Shown: positions 25,809 through 33,150 of the stretch, piece by piece | How positions within the stretch are numbered: the stretch's first letter is position 1 | Layout of the letters: every line of letters starts with the position of its first letter | Source: Streptomyces sp. LUP30 | GTDB taxonomy: Bacteria > Actinomycetota > Actinomycetes > Streptomycetales > Streptomycetaceae | Assembly: GCF_001746365.1 (NCBI RefSeq) | Contig: NZ_MJAJ01000025.1 | Location: forward strand, 53,211 to 117,210 | Reading direction: 5' to 3' | DNA: 64,000 nucleotides | Translations under genes and position numbers: made by a program | The notes under the pieces: model-generated | Told to the model about the DNA's origin: nothing | Databases searched by the model: none | Seen by the model: the letters and a program-made list of their open reading frames with translations, nothing else

Positions 25809-25931
25809 ATGCAGAAGGACATCATCCACAACGACCCGCTCGCGGGCGACGAGGAGAACCGGAAGCCGAAAGTCGGCATCACCATCACCATCCCGATCCG
25901 CAACGCCGCCGAGAGCGACGACGAGGAGTGA
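25809..25931 (+). CDS. RiPP precursor peptide, 40 residues
   Basis: A 40-codon gene with a strong GAAGGAGG ribosome binding site before ATG 25809. The leader-like part MQKDIIHNDPLAGDEENRKP is charged. The next part, KVGITITIPIRN, alternates beta-branched residues (I24-T25-I26-T27-I28-P29-I30). The tail AAESDDEE is acidic. There is no Cys and only one Ser, so lanthionine, thiazole or sactionine chemistry is excluded. The gene lies directly upstream of a radical SAM enzyme of the RiPP-maturation class, which normally follows its substrate gene. The core is inferred to be the Ile/Thr segment. Whether the tail is removed is unknown. Confidence 0.85.
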   Translation: MQKDIIHNDPLAGDEENRKPKVGITITIPIRNAAESDDEE

Positions 25932-25937
25932 CCCACG

Positions 25938-25974
25938 GCCCGGCCGGCCCCTGTCCGACAGGGGCCGGCCGGGC
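25938..25974 (+). terminator. Strong attenuator-type hairpin between precursor and radical SAM genes
   Basis: A perfect 18-bp stem: GCCCGGCCGGCCCCTGTC at 25938-25955 pairs with GACAGGGGCCGGCCGGGC at 25957-25974 around a one-base centre, so the real loop takes in a few of the innermost pairs. It begins seven bases after the precursor stop. Partial termination or 3'-end protection here would raise precursor mRNA over maturase mRNA, as is common in RiPP operons. Confidence 0.8.
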
Positions 25975-26042
25975 TCCCCCGCGTGTTCCGCGCATCCCGC
26001 GCTTCCCGTCCCGCCAGCCGCTCGCGCTCCGAGGAGCCCACC

Positions 26043-28016
26043 GTGCGCGTTCTTCTCGTCAACATGCCCTGGTCCCCGATGGACCTGCCCTCACTGGCGC
26101 TCGGCATCCTGAAACGAAGCGTCGACGAACACGTCCAGGACGCCACGTGCGAGGTGCTGCACGCCAATCTGGAATTCACCGACTGGATCACCGGCCGCAC
26201 CGAGTTCACGGCCGAGGACTACGACTACTACGCCCTGTCCTCCTACTTCCTCGGCTGCGGGGACTGGGTGTTCTCCTCGGCGCTCTACGACGACCCGGCG
26301 TGGAGGGAGACCGAGTTCGTCGACGTGATGGCGTCCAAACTGCGCCGGTCCCGGATGCGCATGACCCGCGAACTGCACCGCGTCGTACCGGAGTTCGTCG
26401 CCGACGTGGCCCGGCGCGTCGTGGAGCTGGAGCCCGACGTGGTCGGGTTCACCTCCACCTTCCAGCAGAACACGGCCGCCCTGGCGGCGGCCCGCCAGAT
26501 CAAGCTCCTGGCCCCGCACATCGTGACCGTCATGGGCGGAGCCAACTGCGATGCCGAGCAGGGGGCCGCCCTCCACCGCAACTTCCCCTTCGTGGACTAC
26601 GTGGTGCGCGGCGAGGGCGAGGACGCCTTCCCCCGCCTGCTGAACGCGCTGCGCGACGGCGACCCGTCCGCAGCGGCTTCGATTCCGGGGCTGTGCCATC
26701 GCACGCCCGAGTCGGCGCATACGGCCAACCCCATGCCCACCGGGCCGCTGCCGCCCGCGGCGATCCTGCCTCCCGACTACAGCGGCTACTTCGAACGTCT
26801 CGCCGCGTCCGTGGCCCACAACTGGGTGGAGCCGAAACTGGTCGTCGAGGGCGCACGCGGCTGCTGGTGGGGGGAGAAGCACCACTGCACCTTCTGCGGC
26901 CTGAACGGCTCCTTCATGCAGTTCCGCAGCAAGAGCCCCGACACGTTCTACCAGGAGATCATGGACCTGGCGGAACGTCACCGCGTGCTCGACATGTACG
27001 TGGTCGACAACATCCTGGACATGCGTTACCTCTCCACCGTCCTGCCCCGCATCATCGACAGCGGCTACGACCTGCGCATGCACATCGAGATCAAGGCGAA
27101 CATGCGGCGCCCCCAGCTGCAGGTTCTGGCGGACGCCGGTCTCATCTACGTCCAGCCGGGCATCGAAAGCCTCAACAGCCGCGTCCTCGACCTCATGGAC
27201 AAGGGAGTCAGCGGCTGCCAGAACGTACGCATGCTGCGTGACGCGGCCGAGACCGGACTGTCCGTGTCATGGAACTACCTGCACGGCTTTCCCGGCGAGA
27301 CCGCGGACGACTACGAACCCGTGATCCGTCAACTCCCCGCCCTGGAACACCTCGACCCACCGGTCGACCTGTCCGCCCGTATCGCCATCGAACGTTTCAG
27401 CCCGTACTTCAAGCGCCCCGAACTGGGCTTCACCGGGCTGCGGCCCGAGGAGCACTATCTGTTCACGTACGACCTGCCAGAGGCCGAACTGCATGATCTG
27501 GCCTACGTCTTCCAGGCGCCGGAGCGCGGAATCACCGAGCCCACGGTCACCCTCCTGAACGACGGCATCGCCACGTGGAAGAAGCACCACGCCGACGCCC
27601 GGCTCACCCACACCGACCTGGGTGAGCGGATCGTGCTGGTCAGCAGGCGGCCGTCGTTCGCATGGCGCACCCTGCAGCTCACCGACCCGCTGGAGACCGC
27701 TCTCTTCCGCCTCTTGGACCAGCCGCACTCCGTCGTGGCACTGCACCGCAAGCTGACCTCGGCCGCCGACTCCCCGGGCGGCGGGGCCGCGTGCACACCG
27801 CACGAGGTCGAGGCCCTGCTCAAGGAGTGGATCACGCACGGCATCGTGTTCACGGACGCAGGCCAGTACGTGCACATCGCACCCGCCGCCGTGAACCAGG
27901 ACCTGCTGCGTCTGGACTACATGCGCCACGCCCACACCCGCGACGAGACCGCGACCTCGACCTCGACCTCGATGGAGGCCGGCGCCACGGCCGAGCCCGC
28001 GCCCGCTTCGTCCTGA
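26043..28016 (+). CDS. B12-binding radical SAM protein, RiPP maturation C-methyltransferase class
   Basis: A 657-residue enzyme. Residues 1-200 are a cobalamin-binding domain (VRVLLVNMPW, VVGFTSTFQQN, VTVMGGANCDAEQG). The radical SAM domain carries C274-WWGEKHH-C282-TF-C285, a CX7CX2C cluster motif that is a hallmark of the RiPP maturation radical SAM protein 1 (TIGR03975-type) family, followed by GLNG. Residues about 480-640 form a C-terminal domain with a peptide-binding appearance. The tail is Thr/Ser-rich. It probably methylates unactivated carbons of the precursor using SAM twice. GAGGAG lies seven bases before GTG 26043. Confidence 0.9.
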   Translation: MRVLLVNMPWSPMDLPSLALGILKRSVDEHVQDATCEVLHANLEFTDWITGRTEFTAEDYDYYALSSYFLGCGDWVFSSALYDDPAWRETEFVDVMASKLRRSRMRMTRELHRVVPEFVADVARRVVELEPDVVGFTSTFQQNTAALAAARQIKLLAPHIVTVMGGANCDAEQGAALHRNFPFVDYVVRGEGEDAFPRLLNALRDGDPSAAASIPGLCHRTPESAHTANPMPTGPLPPAAILPPDYSGYFERLAASVAHNWVEPKLVVEGARGCWWGEKHHCTFCGLNGSFMQFRSKSPDTFYQEIMDLAERHRVLDMYVVDNILDMRYLSTVLPRIIDSGYDLRMHIEIKANMRRPQLQVLADAGLIYVQPGIESLNSRVLDLMDKGVSGCQNVRMLRDAAETGLSVSWNYLHGFPGETADDYEPVIRQLPALEHLDPPVDLSARIAIERFSPYFKRPELGFTGLRPEEHYLFTYDLPEAELHDLAYVFQAPERGITEPTVTLLNDGIATWKKHHADARLTHTDLGERIVLVSRRPSFAWRTLQLTDPLETALFRLLDQPHSVVALHRKLTSAADSPGGGAACTPHEVEALLKEWITHGIVFTDAGQYVHIAPAAVNQDLLRLDYMRHAHTRDETATSTSTSMEAGATAEPAPASS

Positions 28017-28100
28017 GCGCCGCCCTTCCCCGTTCCTCCCCGCTCTTCCCGGCCCTGCGCCTGCGGCCGCCCGCCTCCCGACCTCTCCGAAGGACCGCAC

Positions 28101-28772
28101 ATGACTGCCACCGCACCGGACGTCGGCGCCGACGTCAACGTCAGCGCCTGGCGCGACTTCGACCCACAGGCCCGTGACCTGCCGGGCATGTCGCTGGGAA
28201 TCCTTCCGGTGGCCCCGCAGACCCGGCAGGTCGACCGTCTGTGGGACCTGGGCGTGCGCCATGCCGAGCTGGACACCGTCGTCGACCTGTCCAGCGACGA
28301 TCCCGCGACCCACCGCAGGGCCGTCGACCGGCTGTGTCTGGTGCGCGACCTCACCGCACGCGCCGTCTCCGTCGACTGGGACCTGCACCTGCCACCGCAG
28401 GACTCCACCCACCAGTGGAAGGTACTGTCCCACCTCCATCCGCCCCGCACCGTCACCGGTCTCGACGGCGCCGAGGAGGCACTGCACGCCTGGCGGACCC
28501 GGCACTACCTGTGCAAACTGGTCTGGCGTCAGGGACCGGGCTTCGTCCAGATCCGGGACCGCCGCTGGGGGGACCTGCGCCGCTTCACCGCCGAGGAGCC
28601 CCGCTACCTCGAGGCCATCGCGCGACTCGGCCCGGGCGCCCACCACGCCGGCGTGCCTGCCGACATACTCGAGGAGTTCACCGCCGAGCATCTGGTCCTG
28701 CGCGTCGGCGACCTGGCCTGGTGGCTGCCCTACCGGGTCTCCCGCTGGCTCCAGGAATCCATGGCCGTATGA
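28101..28772 (+). CDS. DUF5825 family protein
   Basis: A 223-residue soluble protein matching DUF5825, a family that I recall beside RiPP-maturation radical SAM genes. Visible segments are ARDLPGMSLGILP, VDWDLHLPPQ, WRQGPGFVQIRDRR and LVLRVGDLAWWLPYRVSRWL. There is no cofactor-binding motif, signal peptide or membrane helix. GAAGGA stands before ATG 28101, 84 bases after the radical SAM stop. It may bring the leader peptide to the enzyme or carry out a second modification, but nothing in the sequence decides this. Confidence 0.8.
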   Translation: MTATAPDVGADVNVSAWRDFDPQARDLPGMSLGILPVAPQTRQVDRLWDLGVRHAELDTVVDLSSDDPATHRRAVDRLCLVRDLTARAVSVDWDLHLPPQDSTHQWKVLSHLHPPRTVTGLDGAEEALHAWRTRHYLCKLVWRQGPGFVQIRDRRWGDLRRFTAEEPRYLEAIARLGPGAHHAGVPADILEEFTAEHLVLRVGDLAWWLPYRVSRWLQESMAV

Positions 28773-28915
28773 GCCGACGACGTCGGGGCGGAACGCCGAC
28801 CGGGTAGAACGCCGTCACTCACGATCTGCTCCTCGGCGACCGGTCCCTTCGACACCCTCGGGGCTGACAGGCTCGACAGACTCAGGCGTCTCGAACTCCT
28901 CATGCCACGGGGTCC

Positions 28916-29653
28916 CTACAGGACCTGAGCGGTGCGAGCCGACGAGAGCCAACTCGGGAACTCTTGCAGCAGCCTGTCGTAAAGGAGATCTTCGCCTACC
29001 GTGCGCGGATCGCAGCCGGCGTGGAAGAAGCCCGCGTTGTCGACCACGCGATGCCTGGGCACGGCCAAGTCGTCGAGACGGCGGAGAAAGGCGAACTCGT
29101 TGTCGTCCGGGTCGCCGAAACCGACGAACTGCCAGAACAGCGGCAGGCGGGCCGCTTTGCACAGGTACCGTTCGGCAGCGAACTTGCTGGTGGGGCCGCC
29201 ATCGGTCTGGAAAATCACGAGGGCCGGGGCGTCACTGCCGGAAGCCAGGTAGTGGTCGATGACGTCATCCATGGCCCAGTGATAGTTCGTCCGCCCCATG
29301 TGTCCGAGGTTCTCGTGCAGCTTGTCGATTCGGCCGCGATGGCCTCCGATTCTGAGATCGCTGGATCCGTCGACGTCGGTGGAGAAGAACACCACCGGCA
29401 CCGTGCCGTCGTCATCGAGATGAGCGGCCAGGGAGAGGACCTGCTCCGCGAGATGCTGCATGGTGCCGTCCTTGTAGTAGGGCCGCATCGAACCAGAACG
29501 GTCCAGCACCAGATAGACGGCGGCGCGCACTCCCTCAAGACCGTGCGCGCGTACGCTGGACCCAGCCGATTTGTACAGGCTCACCAGATCTGGGGCCTGT
29601 GCCTGCATCTTGGACAGACTGATCGCCGGAGCCTCGTTCTGAGCTGCGCCCAT
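28916..29653 (-). CDS. VWA-domain protein (TerY-like)
   Basis: A 245-residue cytoplasmic von Willebrand factor A protein. The MIDAS metal site is intact: Asp51-x-Ser53-x-Ser55 in VLDRSGSM, Thr in MGRTNYHWAM and Asp in IFQTDGG. The arrangement ISLSKMQAQAPDLVSLYKSA before the VWA domain is typical of the tellurite-resistance-associated VWA proteins of Streptomyces. No other ter genes are in the window. It is convergent with the RiPP locus and is probably unrelated to it. ATG 29653 has GGGGAG upstream. Confidence 0.88.
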   Translation of the reverse strand: MGAAQNEAPAISLSKMQAQAPDLVSLYKSAGSSVRAHGLEGVRAAVYLVLDRSGSMRPYYKDGTMQHLAEQVLSLAAHLDDDGTVPVVFFSTDVDGSSDLRIGGHRGRIDKLHENLGHMGRTNYHWAMDDVIDHYLASGSDAPALVIFQTDGGPTSKFAAERYLCKAARLPLFWQFVGFGDPDDNEFAFLRRLDDLAVPRHRVVDNAGFFHAGCDPRTVGEDLLYDRLLQEFPSWLSSARTAQVL

Positions 29654-29780
29654 GGTCACCACTCCCCTGTCGCGTAACACCCTCATCTTCGCGGTCTGGG
29701 CGGTATCAGGGGACGATGTTCTTCAACCGGCTGCCGCGGTTTCGGGGGGAGAGGGAATATGGAGGAGGGAAGGGGGCAGC

Positions 29781-30191
29781 ATGGTGGATCGTGAGGCCAC
29801 GGTGGAACCGGAGGGACCCGCGGTCGCCTGGGGCTGGTTTCTGGGTTGGCTCGCGGTGGGGGCATGTGCCGGAGCAGGACTGGCCGCACTTCTGTCGGTG
29901 GGCGTCGTTCTCCTGCTTCTGGCCGCTGTCGCGGCGGGTTTCCTGCTGTGGCAGAGCCCCAGGCACTCGAACGTCGGACTGTTGGCCGGTCTGGCCGTTC
30001 CGCTCTTCTACCTCGCCTACCTGAACCGAAGCGGTCCGGGGACCGTCTGCCGGACCGTCGCCGACGGCCAGACATGCACGGATGAGTACGCTCCCGTCCC
30101 GTTTCTCGCCGCTGCCGTCATTCTCTTCTGCGCAGGCTTCCTGATCTTTCTCGTGCTCCGCCGCGGGAGCAGGGGAACGGGAACCGGCTGA
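29781..30191 (+). CDS. Small integral membrane protein
   Basis: A 136-residue protein with four membrane segments (AWGWFLGWLAVGACAGAGLA, SVGVVLLLLAAVAAGFLL, NVGLLAGLAVPLFYLAYL, FLAAAVILFCAGFLIFLVL). A short extracytoplasmic loop between the last two carries two Cys (TVCRTVADGQTC) that could form a disulphide. GGGGG precedes ATG 29781. Similar membrane proteins occur widely in streptomycetes with no known role. It is divergent from the VWA gene. Confidence 0.75.
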   Translation: MVDREATVEPEGPAVAWGWFLGWLAVGACAGAGLAALLSVGVVLLLLAAVAAGFLLWQSPRHSNVGLLAGLAVPLFYLAYLNRSGPGTVCRTVADGQTCTDEYAPVPFLAAAVILFCAGFLIFLVLRRGSRGTGTG

Positions 30192-30237
30192 TCCGGAGGC
30201 GGTTCTTCGAGAAGCGGGCGGGCGGAGTGACGGTCGG

Positions 30238-30837
30238 TCACCAGTCCTTTGCCGCGGTCACCTTCGCCGGACCGAGGACGTCGACGTGGCCGTGATCGCC
30301 GTACAAGGAACTCCGCCAGCGGGCGAAGGCGGCGGCGGTGCGGTCCGCCTCCCGCTCTTCCCCCACTCCGTAGTCGACCCGCACGACGGCCTCGCTGCGG
30401 GCGCTTCCCGCGGGCACGCGGATACGGACGCTCGTCACATGCGCGGCGAGGGCGGCATCCGCTTTCGGAACGCTCGAGGCGAGGTACGCGCGGAATTCGC
30501 GGAGCATCGGGAACCAGCGGTTCGGGCCGCTCGTCGGCACGCTCGCGCCGTCGTCCGTGGTGGTGTCGGGGAGGCTGCCCTGATCGTCCGAAGTGGTGTC
30601 GGGCAAGGTTCCCTGATCGTCGGAGGTCGTGTCGGGCAGGGTCCCCTGATCGTCGGACGTGGTGTCGGGAAGGTTCTCCTGGTTGTCGTCGCTCGTCTCG
30701 TCCATCGCGGACGATCCTTGCCCGGCCGTCGCCGCCGCCTGCGTCCCGGGGTGTTCCGTGCCGCATGCGGTCAGCGGCAGGCCGCAACAGGCGAGCAGGA
30801 CCGCGACGGACGCGTACCGGGTCATGATCTTCTTCAT
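30238..30837 (-). CDS. Repeat-containing lipoprotein
   Basis: A 199-residue exported lipoprotein: MKKIMTRYASVAVLLACCGL, then lipobox LTAC. The mature region opens with four 11-residue repeats of the form TTSDDQGTLPD, an acidic, probably extended spacer. The C-terminal 110 residues are a folded domain (NRWFPMLREFRAYLASSVPK, SVRIRVPAGSARSEAVVRVD, AAFARWRSSLYGDHG) of no family I recognise. ATG 30837 has GAGGGG upstream. The repeat probably holds the domain away from the membrane. Confidence 0.8.
   Translation of the reverse strand: MKKIMTRYASVAVLLACCGLPLTACGTEHPGTQAAATAGQGSSAMDETSDDNQENLPDTTSDDQGTLPDTTSDDQGTLPDTTSDDQGSLPDTTTDDGASVPTSGPNRWFPMLREFRAYLASSVPKADAALAAHVTSVRIRVPAGSARSEAVVRVDYGVGEEREADRTAAAFARWRSSLYGDHGHVDVLGPAKVTAAKDW
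30562..30693 (-). repeat. Four 33-bp tandem repeats inside the lipoprotein gene
   Basis: Units of 33 bp at 30562-30594, 30595-30627, 30628-30660 and 30661-30693 encode TTSDDQGTLPD-like blocks. The inner units are nearly identical and the outer ones have diverged. In-frame 33-bp repeats can change in number without disturbing the reading frame. Confidence 0.85.
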
Positions 30838-31005
30838 CTGGAGCCCCCTCACACCGTGAGAGAGCTACGCGCGGCCCGGGGTTCCCTCCATCACGTCCGC
30901 CGTTCAGGTGCGGGCTTCCGGACGGCTTACCGTGTCTGTCGAGATCCACATCCTCGTCCTCATCCTCGACACCTGTCTTCGGTACGACCTTTCAGGAGCA
31001 CCACG

Positions 31006-31860
31006 ATGAACCGACGTACCGCCCTGGCAGTCGTACTCGCGCTGAGCGGACTGCTGGGCGGGTGCGGCTCCACCGGAGAAGCACCCTCGCACTCAACCCG
31101 GGAAAAGCCCTTCTGGCAGGCCGAGTTCGACGGAGAGGCCGGCACCCGCCCGTCGGAGGAGTCCTGGAACACGGAGACGGGGAACCGGGACGCCGAGGGG
31201 TGGGGCAACAACGAACTGCAGTACTACACGGACGAGGCGGCCAACTCCGGCCTCGACGGCGAGGGTCATCTGTTGATCTCTGCGCGGCCGGCTCCCGCCG
31301 CAACCCGGCTACCGTGCTACACACAGCAGTTCTGCACCTGGACATCGGCTCGTCTGACCACCGAAGGAAAGGCCGCTCTCACTCACGGACGCGTGGAGAT
31401 ACGCGCGAAGCTCCCCACCGGCACGGGGCTGCTGCCGGCGATCTGGATGCTCGGCGACAACGGAGCCGAATGGCCCGCACAGGGCGAGATAGACATCTGC
31501 GAGGTGGTCGGCGGAGAACCGCGAACCGTGTACGGCACAGCGCACGGGCCGACCTACTTCAACGAGAACGGGATCGGCGGCTCCCTCACCCTCCCGGTCG
31601 ACGCGTCGCAGACGTTCCACACCTACGCCGTGGACAAGCAGCCGCGGCGCATCACATGGTCCGTGGACGGAAAGCCGTACTTCACCTTGACCCCCTCGAA
31701 GCTGCCCGCACCACGCGACTGGGTCTTCGAGCAGGACATGCACCTGCTGCTCAACGTGGCCGTGGGAGGCGACTGGCCCGGCCCGCCCGACGCCTCGACG
31801 CCGTCCCCCGCGACGATGACCGTCGACTACGTGCGCTTCTACGGCAAGGGACACGCCTGA
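31006..31860 (+). CDS. Glycoside hydrolase family 16 lipoprotein
   Basis: A 284-residue surface enzyme. The signal peptide ends at lipobox LGGC with Cys20 as the lipidated residue. The catalytic motif ExDxxE is intact: Glu161, Asp163, Glu166 in GEIDICEVVG. EGWGNNELQYYT and HTYAVDKQPRRITWSVDGKP are further family blocks. GH16 enzymes of this type are endo-beta-1,3(4)-glucanases or related beta-glucanases acting outside the cell. GGAG precedes ATG 31006. It is divergent from the repeat lipoprotein gene. Confidence 0.92.
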   Translation: MNRRTALAVVLALSGLLGGCGSTGEAPSHSTREKPFWQAEFDGEAGTRPSEESWNTETGNRDAEGWGNNELQYYTDEAANSGLDGEGHLLISARPAPAATRLPCYTQQFCTWTSARLTTEGKAALTHGRVEIRAKLPTGTGLLPAIWMLGDNGAEWPAQGEIDICEVVGGEPRTVYGTAHGPTYFNENGIGGSLTLPVDASQTFHTYAVDKQPRRITWSVDGKPYFTLTPSKLPAPRDWVFEQDMHLLLNVAVGGDWPGPPDASTPSPATMTVDYVRFYGKGHA

Positions 31861-31904
31861 CACACCGGTCGCTTCCGAGGAAGCCCGGCGGGTGCCACCC
31901 TCGA

Positions 31905-31920
31905 CATGACACTTGTCATG
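31905..31920. promoter_or_regulatory. Palindrome upstream of LiaF-like gene
   Basis: CATGACA-CT-TGTCATG is a 7+2+7 perfect inverted repeat located 59 bases before the LiaF-like start. Its size and form suit a NarL/LuxR-type response-regulator site. Two such regulators are encoded in the window, but a link to either is unproven. Confidence 0.55.
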
Positions 31921-31978
31921 CGCAACGCTGGACGACTGCCACTGAGGCTCAAGTCCCTTCGTCCGTAAGGTACTTCCC

Positions 31979-32332
31979 ATGACGAAGAGCAACAGCGAGA
32001 AGCCGCAGAAGACCGACGTCAAGGTGAGCCTGATCGGCGGGCATCGCCTGCAGGGAGCCACCCTCCACGAGCGGACGGTCACCGCCTCCCTGCTCGGCGG
32101 CGCCGACATCGATCTGACGGACATCGACATCCCCGACGGCGCCGAACTGCGAATCACCAAGCTGAGCCTGATCGGCGGTGTCAGTCTCAAAGTCCGCCGT
32201 GACGTCCGGGTGGAGGTCCACGGACTGCGCCTGGGCGGAGTGAAGGACGACGGTCCGACCCAGCCCGGCGGCCCGACGGTCCGGATCGACGCCTGGGGCC
32301 TGATCGGCGGAGTCTCCGTCGTCCGCCCCTGA
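31979..32332 (+). CDS. LiaF-like cell-wall-stress domain protein
   Basis: A 117-residue soluble protein made of a LiaF-type beta-helix (toast-rack) domain: VKVSLIGGHRLQG, VTASLLGGADIDLTD, LSLIGGVSLKV and WGLIGGVSVV. The repeated Leu-Ile/Leu-Gly-Gly turn marks each rung. Larger family members carry membrane helices and respond to cell-wall-active antibiotics. This one lacks them, so it is a free beta-helix. The palindrome at 31905 suggests control by a stress-type response regulator. Confidence 0.75.
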   Translation: MTKSNSEKPQKTDVKVSLIGGHRLQGATLHERTVTASLLGGADIDLTDIDIPDGAELRITKLSLIGGVSLKVRRDVRVEVHGLRLGGVKDDGPTQPGGPTVRIDAWGLIGGVSVVRP

Positions 32333-32368
32333 GACGCGCTCGCCGTCGAGTCGGGGAATCAGGGCTGG

Positions 32369-32749
32369 TCAGCCCGCTGTCGGGCTCTGCGGGCCCTGCG
32401 CCCGCACGAAGCCGTGACTACGCTCCACCTTCGCCACATGCAGCGTGTAGCTCTCGTACCAGTCGGCTCGCCCGCGGTGTTGCGCCGCGCGGTGCTCCGC
32501 GTTGCTCCGCCACTGCGTGAGCGCGTCGGCGTCGCGGAAGTACCCGACGGTGATGCCCAGGCCACCGGGAGTCTGGGCGTGCTCCATCGCGAGGAACCCG
32601 GGGACGTCCTTCACCAGGTCTTCCATACGGGAGTCGGTCTCGCTGTACCCGCTCTGGTCCTGGGTTCGCACCGCGGTGAAGACAGCGACGTAGTAAGGCG
32701 GTTCATAGGGCCCGACGGGCGCGACGGGCACTTCCGGGTGATCGCTCAT
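32369..32749 (-). CDS. Antibiotic-biosynthesis-monooxygenase (ABM) domain protein
   Basis: A 126-residue ferredoxin-like-fold protein: YYVAVFTAVRTQ at the first strand, VKDVPGFLAMEHAQTPGGLG, YFRDADALTQWRSNAEHRAA and the closing YTLHVAKVERSHGF. This block order matches the ABM family, members of which include small quinone-forming monooxygenases and heme-degrading enzymes. The Trp/His pair in the third block is the common active-site feature. No biosynthetic neighbour gives a substrate. Confidence 0.85.
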   Translation of the reverse strand: MSDHPEVPVAPVGPYEPPYYVAVFTAVRTQDQSGYSETDSRMEDLVKDVPGFLAMEHAQTPGGLGITVGYFRDADALTQWRSNAEHRAAQHRGRADWYESYTLHVAKVERSHGFVRAQGPQSPTAG

Positions 32750-32895
32750 AGCGTCACCGTAGGATGGATGCGTCCCATGATCCAGCGCCTTTTGCCGAGA
32801 CGGACTCCTGAGGGCTCGGCGAAAAGAGACGCGGCCGCGGCGCCGGCTGCGTCAGTCCGGCCGATCGCCCCGACCTGTTCGGCACAGGAGCACCC

Positions 32896-33150
32896 ATGAC
32901 GACACCGTCCCGCCCGTCTCCCCTGCTGGAGGAGTTCGACTTCGCGCGCGAGCGCCTCACCGACCGGATGACCTGGCCCGTCATGGACAGCGGCGGCGAC
33001 CCGGACGAGCCCTTGACCGACATGGTGTGCTGGGGCAGTCACGAACCGCTGCACCAGGGTGCCGAGGCCGCTCTGCTGCACGATCGCCGCCGCGCCCGGC
33101 ATCACCGGCACCGGGCCGCCGGCCACCGCTCAGGGGACGGGGCCGGATGA
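32896..33150 (+). pseudogene. Probable truncated DinB-like gene
   Basis: An 84-codon frame starts at ATG 32896. Its first 45 residues (PLLEEFDFARERLTDRMTWP, then DSGGDPDEPLTD) resemble the N-terminus of DinB-superfamily proteins of actinomycetes, where this run is normally followed by EEYLWEP and a long helical domain. Here the sequence instead turns into a His/Arg-rich tail. Its stop overlaps the next start as ATGA, which suggests a once-functional, coupled gene that lost its centre. A novel short protein is the alternative. Confidence 0.4.

Noticed and set aside
25809..25931. Precursor as a lanthipeptide, sactipeptide, thiopeptide or lasso peptide
   Set aside because: No Cys, almost no Ser, and no LanB/LanC/LanM, YcaO or asparagine-synthetase-like gene nearby.
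28916..29653. VWA protein as part of the RiPP locus or of a ter operon
   Set aside because: It is on the opposite strand, convergent with the locus, and no terD/terC-type genes are adjacent.
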